From Haematococcus lacustris (taxonomy: Eukaryota > Chlorophyta > Chlorophyceae > Chlamydomonadales > Haematococcaceae): a stretch of DNA of 64,000 nucleotides. The notes beneath the pieces were generated by a model. It did not search any database, was not told the origin of the DNA, and was given only the letters and a program-made list of their open reading frames with translations. The DNA lies in NCBI GenBank assembly GCA_030144725.1, contig JASKMD010000014.1, positions 5,160,106-5,224,105 of the forward strand, given 5' to 3'. Shown here in pieces: positions 45,498 through 62,558 of this stretch (position 1 is the first letter of the stretch; each line of letters begins with the position of its first letter). The translations under genes were made by a program, and so were the position numbers.

Positions 45498-46272
45498 GTG
45501 TGTGGCCAGGCGGTGGGCTGTGCTGGTGGCAGCGCCCGGTCAGGGTTAGGTGTAGGCTGGTGGCCTCAGGTCATCAGGAGGACTTCACCACATCCGCACC
45601 ACATCACCCAAACCACCCAACCACCATCAAACTGTGAACCAAATGTCACCAGACCACTACCAGCCCATCAGGTCAGGGTCAGGGTCAGGGTTAGGGTCAG
45701 GCAGACGGCCCCACTGGGCCATCATGGGGATCTCACATCATATGGCCACACTAGCTCTAGCTCTAGCTCTGGCCAGGGCTGAGGGGGGCCCGTAGGGCAG
45801 AGTTCCGGGGCAGACCGGGGACTGTTTGACACACCAGTCCCACTATTGGATCAGCAGGTCGTACTCTTCGTCATAAGAGATCTGATATGCGGTCACGCCC
45901 GCTACCACCTCCTTAGCCCTGGGTGGAGTTCAGGGGCAGACCAGGGGCTGCTGAACGCTTCGTGTCATCAGGAGGACTTCACCATTTCACCTCACCTCAT
46001 CCCCACTACTGCACCCACACCCACATACCACCATGTAGTCCACCACAATGATGATGACCACCAGAGCTTGACCAGCAACAGATGATCACTCATTTGCCCA
46101 CATCAACACCACACCAGCAAGCGAGCAAGGCACCGCCAGAGCAGCACGACATCAAGCCCCAGACTGTCAAACGATCCTCCGCAGCTGATCTCCCGGTCAT
46201 CCCCCAGCCGCCCAGTCTCCCTGCTGACCCATGTTACTGCAGCAGGGCGCCATGCTTTCATCTAGTTAGTGC
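45498..46272. other. Spacer or intron after the last MutS2-like exon
   Basis: Apart from the inverted coding fragment at 45838-45915, no conserved exon was seen, including no Smr or KOW segment. (GGTCAG)-like hexamers lie at 45669-45702 and (CTAGCT)n at 45750-45768. Whether the MutS2-like gene ends here or continues into the 46273 frame is undecided. Confidence 0.4.
45838..45915 (-). pseudogene. Inverted, stop-containing copy of part of the 46273-48032 gene
   Basis: Read on the minus strand this encodes KEVVAGVTAYQISYDEEYDLL, then IQ and a TAG stop. The neighbouring gene at 47508-47585 reads KEVVAGVTASQVSYDDEYELLFQQW. By eye about 10-11 of 75 bases differ, mostly silent or conservative. It is either a decayed duplicate or the last exon of an otherwise unseen minus-strand paralogue. 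Confidence 0.7.
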
Positions 46273-46395
46273 ATGGGGGCTGATGAGCCCCCGCCACCAT
46301 GCCCACCCCCTAAACCTGCCACACTGGCTGCACAGGCGCTCGAGGTCCTGGCCACCCAGATCACCAACCCTGGGCAGCAGGAGCTGCAGGGCAGC

Positions 46396-46428
<33 letters not shown>

Positions 46429-47462
46429 GACAAGGACAGGGACAGTGCCACCTCCCCACACACCCAGCGTGTCAGCCCTGCCCCGCCCTCCCACCTGGCG
46501 CCAGGGGCCCAGCCGGTCCTGGACCAGGTTGGTGCCACAGCCAGGGCAGCAGCTGGGGAGGAGGAAGAAGGGGATGATGATGAGGAGGAGGAGGGCGAGG
46601 TAGGGGAGCAGCAGGAGGAGGATGAGATGTCAGTAAGTCTGGAGGAGCTGCAGGGGCTGGACATGAGCATGGAGCAGCTGCTGGAGCAGCAGATTGAGAT
46701 GCGGCAGCAGGCTAGGCTGATGGCGGCTGAGAAGGTGCGCCACAGTGTCTGCCCTGACGCCCTGACCCCTCGACCCCCTGCTGCTGACTTGCACCGTTGC
46801 AGCAGCAAGGCTAGGAGGCAAAGGCGCCAGGTGGCCTGCTGAGCGACCCTGCTGCCTGCACACTGCACAGCTGCCCTGTGTTCAGTTCATCTGTGCATAG
46901 CATAGCAAGCTGGCAGGAAGCTGTCCATGAGCAGGGAGTCAGGGAGCCACCACTGGCTGTGGCCCACTGCTGCCAAAGTGACCAAGTTAATCAGCAGCAG
47001 TGCCCCACCGCTGCCCTCTGCATCGCGTTTCTCTGCACCACTTGAGCATGCGTGTGCAAGCAGCTGCTGGATGTGCTGTCCGCTACCCCTGCTGCGGGGG
47101 GGGTCCTGCTGCGAGGCTCCCCTGCTCTGCCACTGCATGACGCAGGCTTGCTTGCCCATGTTGATCGCGTGCAGGAGCGGCTAGCAGAGCAGGCCTATGA
47201 GTCAGCAGTCATGGGCTTTGAGCAGCTCATCACAGCCATGCCCGTTGCACCGCCCAGCAGACAAGCAGTTGCTCCCCATCCTCCTCCCTCTACGGCCGTC
47301 TCTGTGCCCAACGAGCAAGAGGGGGTGCAGGAGGAGGACATTGAGGAGCTAGAGCAGCAGTTCCCTGCAGCCTCTGTGATCCAGCAGCAGTCTGCAAAGG
47401 ACACACGCCGGCAGCAGAAGTCTGGTCGTACAGTCGGGGCTCAAAGCCAGAACCAGCAACAC

Positions 47463-47499
<37 letters not shown>

Positions 47500-48032
47500 G
47501 GGCAGAGAAGGAGGTGGTAGCAGGCGTGACCGCGTCTCAAGTCTCTTATGACGACGAGTACGAGCTTCTGTTTCAACAGTGGGAGGAGCTCCAGGCGCAG
47601 GTCCACAGCTCGCGTCAGGCGCCTGCACCGGCAGCCCCGACAGCCAGCAAGCAAACCGCGACGGAGGCTGCGAGCGCTCCGTTCGATGCCTTGGATTTGG
47701 ACGAGTTAATCCAGGGTCTTGAGGATGCAAGCGATGTCCGGCTCAAGCTAGCACCGGAACCGAGCCACATCAGCCCGCGCAGCTCCAGCCGGCACTCCGC
47801 GGCATCGCAAAATGACGTCATGACGCAGCGAACACAGCGTGGTGCAAGTGCAAACAATGCGCGGTTGCAATCTGACGACGCTGCGATGAGTGAGGAGGAT
47901 GAGTTGAGCAGCTTGATCACCATGCTGGAAGAGCTGCCGCAGCCTCCTGTGAAAACACGTCAAGCTGCGGGGAACGGTCGGCAGCCGCAGCGGCAAGCAC
48001 GGCATTCAGCTCGTGGAAGGCCAAGGTCCTGA
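46273..48032 (+). CDS. Unrecognised acidic, Gln/Ser-rich protein with coiled coil
   Basis: No family recognised. Two plus-strand exons join in phase: 46273-46734 (ending ARLMAAEK at GTGCGC) and about 47073-48032 (starting LLDVLSATPAAGG after GCAAGCAG). The first Met at 46273 follows an in-frame TAG two codons upstream. Visible features: a poly-Ser run from CAG repeats, a strongly acidic EEEEGDDDEEEEGEVGEQQEE block, Met/Gln-rich helix SMEQLLEQQIEMRQQARLMA, a poly-Gln run at about 47470-47500, and acidic clusters SYDDEYELLFQQWEEL and ALDLDELIQGLEDASD near a basic C-terminus RQARHSARGRPRS. Mostly disordered. It could instead be a disordered extension of the MutS2-like protein, since no promoter boundary is evident; an alternative acceptor exists at 46334. 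Confidence 0.5.
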
Positions 48033-49162
48033 AAACCCGGGTACATTGGAGAGATACCATTACCGCTCGCATCGCTGTCGCCGCCTGCTATGCTGCCGCC
48101 GCTGCCTTCCTTTCTTTCTTCGCGATCATCGTTCTCACACGTCACACACGTGTTGTTGAAACCGCAGTATGTTGGCTTAATGCAGAGTCGGTGTGCTGGA
48201 GACTTTGGGGGGACTTCGCCCTACCTCCTGCGGCTGTAGGTACTACTGCCCCACCCACTCATTCAATCTCATGCTGCTGCAGAGGCCATACGAGGACAAC
48301 CGTTTCTGGAGAATGCTGAGGATTAGTGACCCAAAGCAAAGGCATACATGGTTTAGAGCTGTGAACAGAAGTACAGAACAGAGACAGAAACAGACATGAC
48401 CTGTCAAGTCTTCTGATGGCCAACAAGTCACTGACATGTCACCTGCAACTAGACTTGTGAAAACTACAGAATTTCATTCAGTTTTGCAATGTTGATGATG
48501 ATGGTGGCTTACACCGCTTAAGCCGTCAGCCGTTAGGCTGCTAGGCCGCCCTCCCCCTCTAGGGGTTCGGGACTTTCTGTAACGCACTTCAAAGCAAGGT
48601 GCACAAACAAAGGTGCACATGGGCTCAACATGAAGTCATGCAAGTTCTCATTATTGTTCTGTAAAGTCATGGCAAACTCCGGCTGCTCCCTGATGGAACT
48701 TGTGGCAGTGCACTCAAAGATATACTGCATAGCACAACACAGCATAATGCAGCACATTTACTAGAAGCCATGCACTGAGTTGCTAGCTGTAATGGCGGCG
48801 GTCAGCTGGTCTAGCTGTGGCTGGGCCACTGCTGACCTTAGCCTAGGTGATGCAGCCTCCCTTCCAGGCTTGGGCTGCACTTCTCCCTGCAGCTGTTGCA
48901 GCTGGAGCAGGGAGCTGGCTTGAGAATGATGGCTGACCCGTTGCACTTGCAGCCAACGCCACTGTAGGCTGTGACAGCAGGCAGCAGCACGGTGTCACCA
49001 GTGCAAGGCCAGGCCAGCATCAGGGCACACGGGCTGCAGGCTGGCACTTGCTACATGCTAGCTCGCTAGCTGCAGGTTTGCCATCCAGTGAGCCCTGCGC
49101 CATGCCAGCCAACTTCCGCATCTGATTTAGCACTTTGCGACAGCCCGCAAGTTCATCTGAGC
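48033..49162. other. Intergenic spacer, no gene seen
   Basis: About 1.1 kb between the unrecognised gene and the second M41-like gene. Short frames on both strands lack family features. AT-richer than the flanks around 48400-48760. Confidence 0.5.
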
Positions 49163-53797
<4,635 letters not shown>

Positions 53798-54259
53798 CCC
53801 GTGCAGCGCAAGTGTCGGCCACGCGATGTCTTCGATTTTGTTACCGCAACCGAAAGCTCGAGGCGTGCTTTTTGACTTGCTACAGTTGCTCGCCTTCGAA
53901 TGCGTGGTTGTATGACCTTAACGGCGTTATACGTAAGCAACAATTGGCATACATTTTGTCTATCTCAATTGTGTCTGTCTTTCTTCTTCAATCGACTGGC
54001 TTTCGTAATCGTTCTGTAGACGCATCAGTTGCCTATGCCTAACGCTGCGGTGCAGCTGCAGGAGGTGGTTGCAGCCGTAGCCAGGGCACCAGCCAGAACC
54101 GCACGCAAAGCCACAGCAGCTGCTTGCAGTGTCGGGATGGTTCTGGTAAATGTGGGGGGCCATGCAAGCCAACAGGGTGGCCAACGGGTGGCAGCAGCAG
54201 CAGCCGCAATAGGGTGTAGCCGAGTTGAGAAGGCTGTGCCGGCAGATGCCCCCTAAGCA
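53798..54259. other. Spacer, probably includes decayed transposon sequence
   Basis: No host exon. Ala-rich plus-strand frames at 54029-54256 may belong to the transposon copy that ends at 54921, but no matching left terminus was found. Confidence 0.4.
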
Positions 54260-54921
54260 GCCAAATGCATGTTGTGCCAGCAGGTGTGACCCCCCCACAA
54301 CAGCCTCCCCAGCAGCAAGATCTGAATCGCTGGGGCCTCAAGGGCCGACTGCATCACCTGATTTACTGCACATGCTACAGCTGCCACTAGCTGCAACCTC
54401 CACCCAGGGACAGGCTGCTCTGGCTCAAGGTAGGGAGCTAGCTGCAGCAGCGAGGGCTCCTGGAGGCACGCTTCAAAAGCGTACCACACCTGCTGGGTTG
54501 GCAAGCGCAAGCGGCCCAACCGCACCTGCCAACTGCCTCCGTGCTACATTGCCGCAACCATTTTCCCATCCGATCCGACTGCTGCTGCCGACGCGCATGC
54601 TCGTGTAGAGCAGCCTAAGCGACGCGGGAGGTCGCAGCGATGACTGCATGCCCCTCAACAGCACAAATTTCAACCAGTAACTTTGATGCTTTGCTGTGCA
54701 CGGCCTACTGACTGCATGATTATTTTGGATGGGTGAAAGGTAGCTGGCTGGGTTGCCTACCTTTCCACCAATTAAAAGTTTGCTGGCTGGGTTGCCAGGC
54801 AGCAACTTGCCTACATTGTGAGTCATCTAGCATAATACTTAGCGCAGTGGGTGCAGAGTTACAGCCGTCCTACTGCAAGAGGTCGGTTTGTTGTGAGTTG
54901 TTGTCAGTTGGAGGCGCCTGA
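54260..54921 (+). mobile_element. TIR-family element in inverted orientation, partial
   Basis: Ends at 54907-54921 with GTTGGAGGCGCCTGA, the reverse complement of the TCAGGCGCC terminus. The preceding 300 bp (CGACGCGCATGCTCGTG, GCGATGACTGCATGC, GTTACAGCCGTCCTACTGC) are the reverse complement of the left arms at 24233 and 28623. A plus-strand frame stopping at 54608 encodes GPTASPDLLHMLQLPLAATS, TQGQAALAQ and APGGTLQKRTTP, homologous to 28971-29258. The other terminus was not located, so the start is a guess. Confidence 0.65.
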
Positions 54922-55384
54922 GCCTGACCCTTGATTGGGGCATGACATGAGTACGAGTAAGTCTCACTTGTCCTGACACATGACCTGACATTGCCTTCCC
55001 CCCACCACACCCCTGCAGCTTCTAGGATTGGGCGCCGATGGCCAGCAACTCGATTCCACCATGAAACATACAATCCTTCACGAAAAGGATGTGTGTAAGC
55101 AAGAGCTACAGGAGCTTGAGCTAGTCATGGAGCAACACACACACACACACACACCACATATGCGTAGCTTAAGTGGGCAACCGGCTTTACATCAGGCTTT
55201 ACAGGGATGAGCCAGCAGGCTACATTTTGACTAAACTCTTGCTGTAAGCTGGAGCAGCATGGTGGAACAAAAGCCAAAAGCTGCACACAAACTCAATCCT
55301 CGCACATGCCACACTCGCACATGCACAATTTTGACCCCACAGCATCGACACAGCGTTGACATTGTCGCGCTTTGTAACAGTCGC
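54922..55384. other. Spacer with a short protein-like stretch
   Basis: A plus-strand frame at 55031-55140 (DSTMKHTILHEKDVCKQEL, QELELVMEQ) preceded by CTGCAG looks like a helical exon, but I cannot link it to either neighbour. It runs into an (AC)n repeat at 55136-55155. Confidence 0.35.
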
Positions 55385-57376
55385 ATGCGCGCCATTCACG
55401 CAGCCTCGCGGGCAGCTCGTCTCACCGCGTGCAACAGTTGCCCTCAGATATCCGGCAGGTCCGCTTCGCACCTCGCGCTTACGCACCCCTGCAGCCGCGC
55501 CCCGCGAGCACTTCACCTGAGATATGTCGCGGACCCGTTTCACGATGTCCATGACGCGGGGCAAAAGGATCCTGGCTCCGCCAGCTGGATACCAGAACAT
55601 AGCGAGATAGTGTTCTTCGACGCCGAGCCTGGTCTGAACGCGCACGCGAGCAGCGAAGGCATCCAGCGACCCTGGGGGCCGGGCAGCCATAGGCCCAGCC
55701 CGCCAGCAGTCAGCGCGCACCAGGCATCGGCTGTCCATGCTTTCCTGTCAGTGGAACAGCAGCCTCCCAAGACGGGCTCCAGCCCTAAGCGGCCAGGGGA
55801 TGATGGGGAGTTTGCCTTGAACTTTGGCAGCGCTGTGCGGGTGCTGAGGGAGGAGCTGCCAGAGGCGCTGGACCAGGCCCTGAGCCAGCACATCTATCGG
55901 CCAGACCTGCAGCTCACTACACCCTGGGGGAGCATGAGCCGAGGTGGCCTGACACGCTACAACACCATGCACACAGCGCTGCGCCGCATGGTGCGCATGG
56001 CCACCAGGTGGGAGGTCACACCCTCCCCTCACGCCAGCCAGCCACGCAAGTCTGCTCCACCCTGCCCTTTCAGCAACACCGCTCAGCCACACAGCCTGAC
56101 GCTGCCCGGTGTGGGAGGAGGCACATTGCGACGCGTGCGCTATGCATCATTGCGTGCTCTGTCGTCTTGATGGCCAGGGCAGCACACAAGGAGCAGGGCA
56201 CAGCCAGCTGACCAGACCCCCATAACCACTGCACACCCCTGATCAGGTGCTGCAACCAGCCAGTGCAGCCCGCACCCCTCACCACCCAGCCCCCACCACC
56301 CAGCCCTCAGCCCCCACCTGTACATGCACTTACGTTGGGGCAGAGCCCACCCCCACCCCTGCCCCGCCTCCCCCTTGCCCTCGCTCCTCTTGCCTTAAAC
56401 CCTCATGCTGGGCCCTCCCTTCTTGTCCACGCCTGCCCCCTGACCCCCGCCTGGCCCTTATTCCCCAGGCACCACCGTGTTGAGTTGAGGAGGCTGTGGA
56501 GCCCTCAGTCTGGGCTGCTGCGGGCGCGGCTGCATGTGTGGCTGCTGCCCTGGTGGGGCCGGGTCGACGCAATGAAGGCAGCGGCCTCCTCCCAGGCCAG
56601 GGCTCTGGAGGGCAGGGCAGCGCACGACCCCAGCAGCTGGTCAGGGGCCTGGCAGGCGGATCTGCTGTTCACCTACAGGTGAGGTGGGGAGGGGGAGGAT
56701 AGGGGGAGGGGAGCAGCAGGGAAAGGCAGCAGTGGGGTAGGGGCACACATCGGGGAAGTCGTGCATCAGGGACCGTGGCTGGCTGCAGGGGAGGGGAGTG
56801 TGGGGGCTGGTTGTTCACCAGGAAGGGAGGCACAGGCTCCGCCAAGATGGCCTTGCATGCGTCAAAGAGCAGCCATGTTGCAAATATTCTAGCCAACAGG
56901 CCTTGTACAGAATGGACTGCATGTGTTGAGGCTGGGGGGGGACATGCCTGCTGTCTTCTAACCCCCCTCCCACCCTGAACGCCTTCTCTCATCCCAGGTC
57001 ATGGCAAGTTGCATGCATGGGTGTTGAAGACTCCATGCATGGTCACTCACCCCCTACCGTTGCTGCTGCCGCTGCTGGCACTCCTGCTGCTTCCATGCTC
57101 CTGCCACTGCTGCTGGTGCTGCTACTGGTGCTGCCGCTGCTGGCATCGCTGCTGCTGCTGCTGCTGCTGCTGCTAACACCACTGCTGCTGTTGGTGCTGT
57201 TGCTCCCGCTGCTGCTGCTGTGGCAACAGGTTTGATGACCATGGCAAGGTGCAGGAGCATGTGGTGGAGTGGGTGGTGCCCCCCGACCAGACCAGCGTCC
57301 CCCAGCTGGCACTGCCCTTCGTGGTCTCTAGCCTGATACCCTCCCTAGAGCCAAGGAGGCCTCCGGGTGTGGCCGT

Positions 57377-57411
<35 letters not shown>

Positions 57412-57476
57412 ATGGCGGCAGCGGTGGTGGTGGCGGTGGCAGCGGCGTCAGGCAGCAGACACTTGATATGGAGTAA
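55385..57476 (+). CDS. DUF2358-like (SnoaL-like fold) plastid protein
   Basis: Exons 55385-56007, 56469-56678 and 57230-57476 join in frame (AG/G at both junctions) to a TAA stop at 57474-57476. A continuous frame extends up to an earlier ATG at 55259, but MRAIHAASRAARLTACNS at 55385 looks like a plastid transit peptide and is preferred. FALNFGSAVRVLREELPEAL followed by QHIYRPDLQLTTPWGSM matches the start of DUF2358 (FG..V..LR.DLP.....IYR.DI.F.DP), and HVWLLPWWGRV plus FDDHGKVQEHVVEWV match its later strand segments (W.....FD..G.I..H.VD). A Ser run and Gly-rich tail from CAG/GGC repeats close the protein. The function of this family is unknown. Frame intact. Confidence 0.62.
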
Positions 57477-58193
57477 TGTGGATGCAATGGAGCTCGACCT
57501 TTGTTGTATAGGGGTGAAGGGATGGTGTAGAGGCAGGGGTTGGATAGGGCGACGGACAATTGACACATGTCAAATTGTAGGTTGCGGCGGTGGTAGCAGC
57601 TTGCGCTTGCGCACATTTCACGTGATCTTGACACTTGTTATGCATAATAACTGAACATGGTGTGGTATTGTTGCTGCACACTGGAGCAGTTGCACGGTTG
57701 GCTTTGGGCAGATTGTTTATTATTTACAGGCCATCAGATGTCTGGCTGCTGAACTGCTTTTCACCACCCTCAGCGGCAAGGCCGGCTCAGGGTTGAGGTA
57801 GTGCATGCAACGCGCCGCGTGACTAGGTGCACAAGCAAAGGTGCGCTGTAATCAACCTCTTTAGGCAGCGCTTGTTGCATTATGAGTATGTACGCGTCCC
57901 CTGACAAGCAGAGCATCGATTATAGCGTACAACGCCATGCCGGTGCAAGTGGCCGCGTGTATTGGTGTAATGCGACCTCAATGGGTTATTCATGACTTGC
58001 GCACAGCTGGTCACACATGGTGCAGCTGCGTGGGTGCCCGACGACTAAATCGCAAAAGGTGTGACAAACATCTTGCAATTGCGGTTGTAACCGACTTAGT
58101 CTATCTCAAGCAATGCGTTGTGTCTCAGCACACGGCTCTAGTCGGTATTCAGCACAGGCAGAATTGCACCCGTACTAGCCACCTTCCGTATCT
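57477..58193. other. Convergent intergenic spacer
   Basis: Tail-to-tail spacer between the DUF2358-like gene and the ATXR2-like gene. No exon seen. TGTAA, the usual green-algal polyadenylation signal, occurs on the minus strand at about 57726 (CCTGTAAATAAT). Confidence 0.45.
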
Positions 58194-61100
58194 TTAACGC
58201 CGGCCGACCTTTACACCGGCCCGCGCGCCGAGCTTCTTCGCACTGCTTGACTTGGCGGCGGCCTCGCTAAGGCAGCGCGAGCAGCGGCACACAAACCCCC
58301 AGTCGCGCAGCACTGCCTGCAAGGCAACGCCGCGCAGCCGAGGAGCTGGCATGCATCCGGCAACATCCAACAGACTGGCTATACTGCATCGGCGCTGTGA
58401 CCTCCATCCCGCACTTGAGCCCCGGGTGCACTCACACCTGTCATCTCATTCTCCCATTTCGTGCCTCCCCGCACCTGCCGCTCCTTAAACCCCAACGGCC
58501 GCCCGCCTTCCGCCTCCAACTCTCCGATGTATGAAAGTGTAACCTCCTCCCCAGGCGCCAGGTCTTTCAGGGCCAGCAGGGCAGTAGCCCCGGAGGCCAG
58601 GCCCTCAGTGGCAGCACTGGGTGCACAGCTGTGGTTTGCACAGCTCTGCAGGCAGTAAAATCCGGTGCCCTGCGCACCAAAGTACATTGTGTTCATATGC
58701 CTTGCATGCCAGACCAACCCCAAACAAGCGCATGGGCTGACGCCGTGCTGCCAGCTGCCAGCCCTAGGCCAACGAAGGTAACATGAGCCGGACCTAGGTG
58801 TGCACCTGCCCTGATGAGGATGCTTCTCAGGGGCCCACCAACACGGGGTTTCAGACCTGTGCCACAACAGTGCCATAGCAGTGCCGTCACCCAGACAGCC
58901 GTTACCCGGACAAGCACCTCAGCACCAAAGACAGCAGGCAACCAGGCAGCTGTCCGAGCCTCCACCCATCTTCACTACCTGGCATGGTGGAGGTGACGGC
59001 AGGCAGTGCAGTGTTGCGGCAGAGGGGTTGGCTGAGGCCCTGACACCTGCCAGGGTGATGGCTGCCGGGTGTGTGTGTTGGGGGGAGGGGGTGCTCTGGT
59101 GGCGGCTGAGGTGTCCTACCTTGGGTGCCCTGTACCCTGCCTTGCTGCCTCGCCCTGTGCCAGTCCCAGTGACGCAACACAGCCTATGCCCACCTCACCC
59201 CCTGTGTCATCACCCTCCCACAGGCCCAGCCCCCTGTGAAGACCCTCCCTCTATATCCTGCTGCCCTGCCTTGGCCCACCCACCCACCACCCACCCATCC
59301 GCCCACCCACCTACCCCCAGCAGCGCACCTCACAGCAGGTGTCATACCAGCGGTCCAGGGCATCCAGCCAGCGGCCCGTCTGCCGCTGCACCTCCTCCTT
59401 CTCTGCTCCTTCAGCCAGGCCGTCCACCTGGACAGGGCACACCGCTGGCCAGTGTGTGCTGCAGCTGCTGACACCTCACCTTCCCTTTCCACCTAACAGG
59501 CCCTGGTGGGGGGGCAAGGGCAGCCATGGTTGCCTGCATTTCAGTGATGTTCCCTTGGATGGGGTGGGGAGGGAATACCCAGTGGTGGGATACACGTCGC
59601 TGCCGGTCCTGTTTAGGCCATCAGTTGGTCAGTTACATGGTTTATGCGCAAGGCAAGGGTTTGGACGGGCAAGGGGTAAGAATCGGATAAGAGAGCGAAT
59701 GCTGGGAGGTTGCGACACAGTGTTAGGCCTAGGCTCATGCTCAGGGTGCAGAGGTTCAGAGGGAGGTGCAGAGGTTCAGGTTTCAGGTACCAACATAGTG
59801 GTTGGGGTTCAGGTAGAGGTTCATGTTCAGGGTGCACCCACACACAGTGGTTAAGATCAGGTCAGACCAGGTCATACCAAGTCGGCCACCCAGCTCTACC
59901 CTGCCTGCCTCGACTCCTGCCCCATTCCTCTCACCACTCCTCTCCCCTCCCACCTTCCTCCACCTTCCCCCCACCTTCCTCCCCTCCCCCCCGGCCCTGA
60001 CCCCACCAGCAGGAAGTAGTCCTCCACCGGGGAAGGCACCGCCAGTCCCAGGTTGTTGAGCTCAAACAGGCCCACCAGGGCGCCCCAGGTGTCCAGGGCC
60101 AGCAGGGAGGGGAAGGCGGCGGCCACGCCTGGCAGTGCGGCCACCAGCAGCTGCAGCGAGTCAGCGGCCAGCGCCCTGCAGGTGGACCCCACAGGCCAGC
60201 AGGGACGGGAGGGGGAGGGGGAGGGGGAGGGGGTGAAGGAGGAGCTGGGGAGGAGGAGGCAGGTCCTGATGGCCCCTCATCCTCCCTCACTCAGCAAACC
60301 CCTAAGGCAGAACCACCCTCATTCCAGCCCAGCTGCCGCGAGCTGTTTTTATGCCCTTGTACTCAGCCGTCATGGGCTGCCATGCCCTCCTGGCATCTTG
60401 CCTGGTGCGGTCCAGTCCACTGGGATGCACCTGGCCCAGGCTGTGCGGTGGACTGGCCAGCCAAGCACCAGGCAGGCAGGCCAGGCAGGCGGCAGGCAGG
60501 CAGGCCGCAGGCAGCAGGCAGCAGGCAGGCAGCAGGCAGGCAGGCCAGGCAGGCCAGGCAGGCGGCCAGGCAAGCCAACATGGGTGGCCTGCCCTCAGCC
60601 CTCAGCCCTTAACCCTCGACCCCATACACCCTCACTTCTGAGCCCTGCGCCCTGGTGGCCCGCACCTCAGCTCCTCCCTGAAGGCCGCCTCGTCCTGCTG
60701 CACATCCTCAGGCACCGCCACCGCTTCCCACCAGGCAGCCTTCCAGCCCACCCCAAGGGGCAGCCATGCCTGGGCCAGTGCAGCTGCAGCCAGCGGCAAG
60801 GGGCGGCGGCGGGAGGGGTGGGGAGTAGTGGGCAGAAGCAGCGAGGCAGCACAGCTGGCCATGGGCCAGCTGGCCCAAGCTGACGTGCCAGCCTGGCAGG
60901 CGGGTGGGGCAGGCAGGCAGGCAGGCCGGCCGTGTGCAGGAGTGTGGCACTGCATGCAAAGTGGTTGCTGGCAGTTAAGGGCGAGGTGCTTGGGGCGGGT
61001 ATGGAGCAGGGGTGGGGACAACGCCAGCGACAGGGTAGAATGGAGGGTTGGGGCATCATACAGCAGCCCCGAGGGCTGTCACCCAGCACCACGTCTACAA

Positions 61101-62558
61101 GCACATAGCCAGCAGTTCTAAAGGTCCAGCGGCAGCACTGGGCAGCAGCGGAAGCTGCAGAGGGCACCAGCAGCAGCGGCAGCGGCAGCAGCAGCGGGGC
61201 GGCTCTGACAATAGCAGAGCTGGAGGCCACCTACCATTCCTCCCACCCTCCCACCCCTCTCCCTCCCCCTTCCCCTCCCCATATGCTGCGCACCTGACCT
61301 TGCGAGGAGAGTTCAGGGCAGGCCTCTTGTGGCGCCAGCTGCTCCCCCTGATCCTGCCCTGTCCCCTGATGCAGCTGCGCCCTTTGCTGCTGCTGCTGCT
61401 GCCCGTGCTGCTCCATTAGGCGTCTGGCAGCAAGCGCTGTTTGCACCACTGCCTTGGCTGCCAGGAGGAAGATGTCATTGGTGGCGGCGGCATGGGCGGC
61501 GAAGGCAGGCAGGGCGGAGCGCACCACCGCCAGCCCCATCACCTCCTCCTCATCACTAGGAGCAGGAGGAGGGTACAGGGAAGCAGGAAGGCTAGAGGCA
61601 GCATGGGCATGGGAGCTATAGCCCATGCCAAGGACATGGCTAGAGCTGGAACACGCTGCTGCTGAGCAGCTGGGGCCAGGACCAGAAGCTGCCGAGCAGC
61701 TGGGGCCAGGGGCAGGCGGCCCTGCTGGGCACAGCATGCAGTGCTGTACCTGCCAGGCTGCTGCTTCACAGCCAGCGCTGCAGAACACCTCCCCACAACA
61801 TCGCCGGCAGGCTACCTGGGTGCACCGCACCACACCACACCACACCACATCACACGTGTAACCCATTTTGCCCCAACCCACACCCAACCACACCCAAGCA
61901 CACCAGCCCTGCCTAACCCGTTGGGACCAGTCGCTGTCTCACCCCACCAGGGTCAAGTCAGGCCAGCCAGGCCCGCACGAGCCAGTGAAGCCCATGTGGG
62001 CACAAACTGGATGGCCAGGGCCTGGGTGGTATGGGTGTAGCGGGGGTGAGGGCCACAGCCCTTGGCCTAGTGTAGCTTCAACGTGCCCCCCTGTCCTGTG
62101 TGCTGCTGGACTCCCTGGACTTACTGGAAGGTACTGGATGTGAAAGGCCTGACACCGCAGCCTTTGGAGTTTCAGCGAGCCCCAGTCCTATGTGCCCCCG
62201 TCCTCTACTACTGGACTCGACCTGCCTGATGAGCATCCGTCACACGCAAGGGCCCCACAAGCCACCCACAGCCCTGCCTGTCCCGTCCCCCCACAGCCCC
62301 CTCCTGCCTGGGTGGGCACTTGTCAGGGGTCCGGTGACCACGTTAAGGCAGGCCAGTAGGCTGGCTGGGTTACGGGGCCTACTGCCTACCCTTCCTCCTG
62401 GCACCCATATCCCTGGCTTTCCTGGCCCCCCCCCAGCCCCTTGTGGTCCCCTGGTGGTCGCTCACAGGGGTTGGCAGCGTGAATGTGTCGGAGAGGGGGA
62501 GCCGCAGGGCGCCATGGCTGAGGGCCACCACCTCCTCGGGTCGCACGTTAGCGAGCAG
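58194..62558 (-). CDS. ATXR2-like SET/MYND histone-lysine methyltransferase (5' end incomplete)
   Basis: Chromatin methyltransferase resembling Arabidopsis ATXR2/SDG36, in which a MYND zinc finger splits the SET domain. Minus-strand exons: 62558-62466, 61815-61299, 60783-60666, 60175-60007, 59427-59329, 58669-58475, 58316-58194; together 1314 nt. Seen in order: VVALSHGALRLPLSDTFTLP; the MYND finger CRRCC...FCSAGC...WQVQHCMLC; EEEVMGLAVVRSALPAF, ATNDIFLLAAKAV; WWEAVAVPEDV; LFELNNLGLAVPSPVEDYFL; ALDRWYDTCCE; SET core QSCANHSCAPSA and APGEEVTLSYI; post-SET WGFVCRCSRCL. The stop is at 58196-58194. The SET N-terminal exons lie further right; RRALLLCHMCATHSEPAG near 63830-63770 is a candidate. Confidence 0.85.

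Noticed and set aside
55220..55738. 172-codon minus-strand frame
   Set aside because: Antisense of the first exon of the DUF2358-like gene; no domain.
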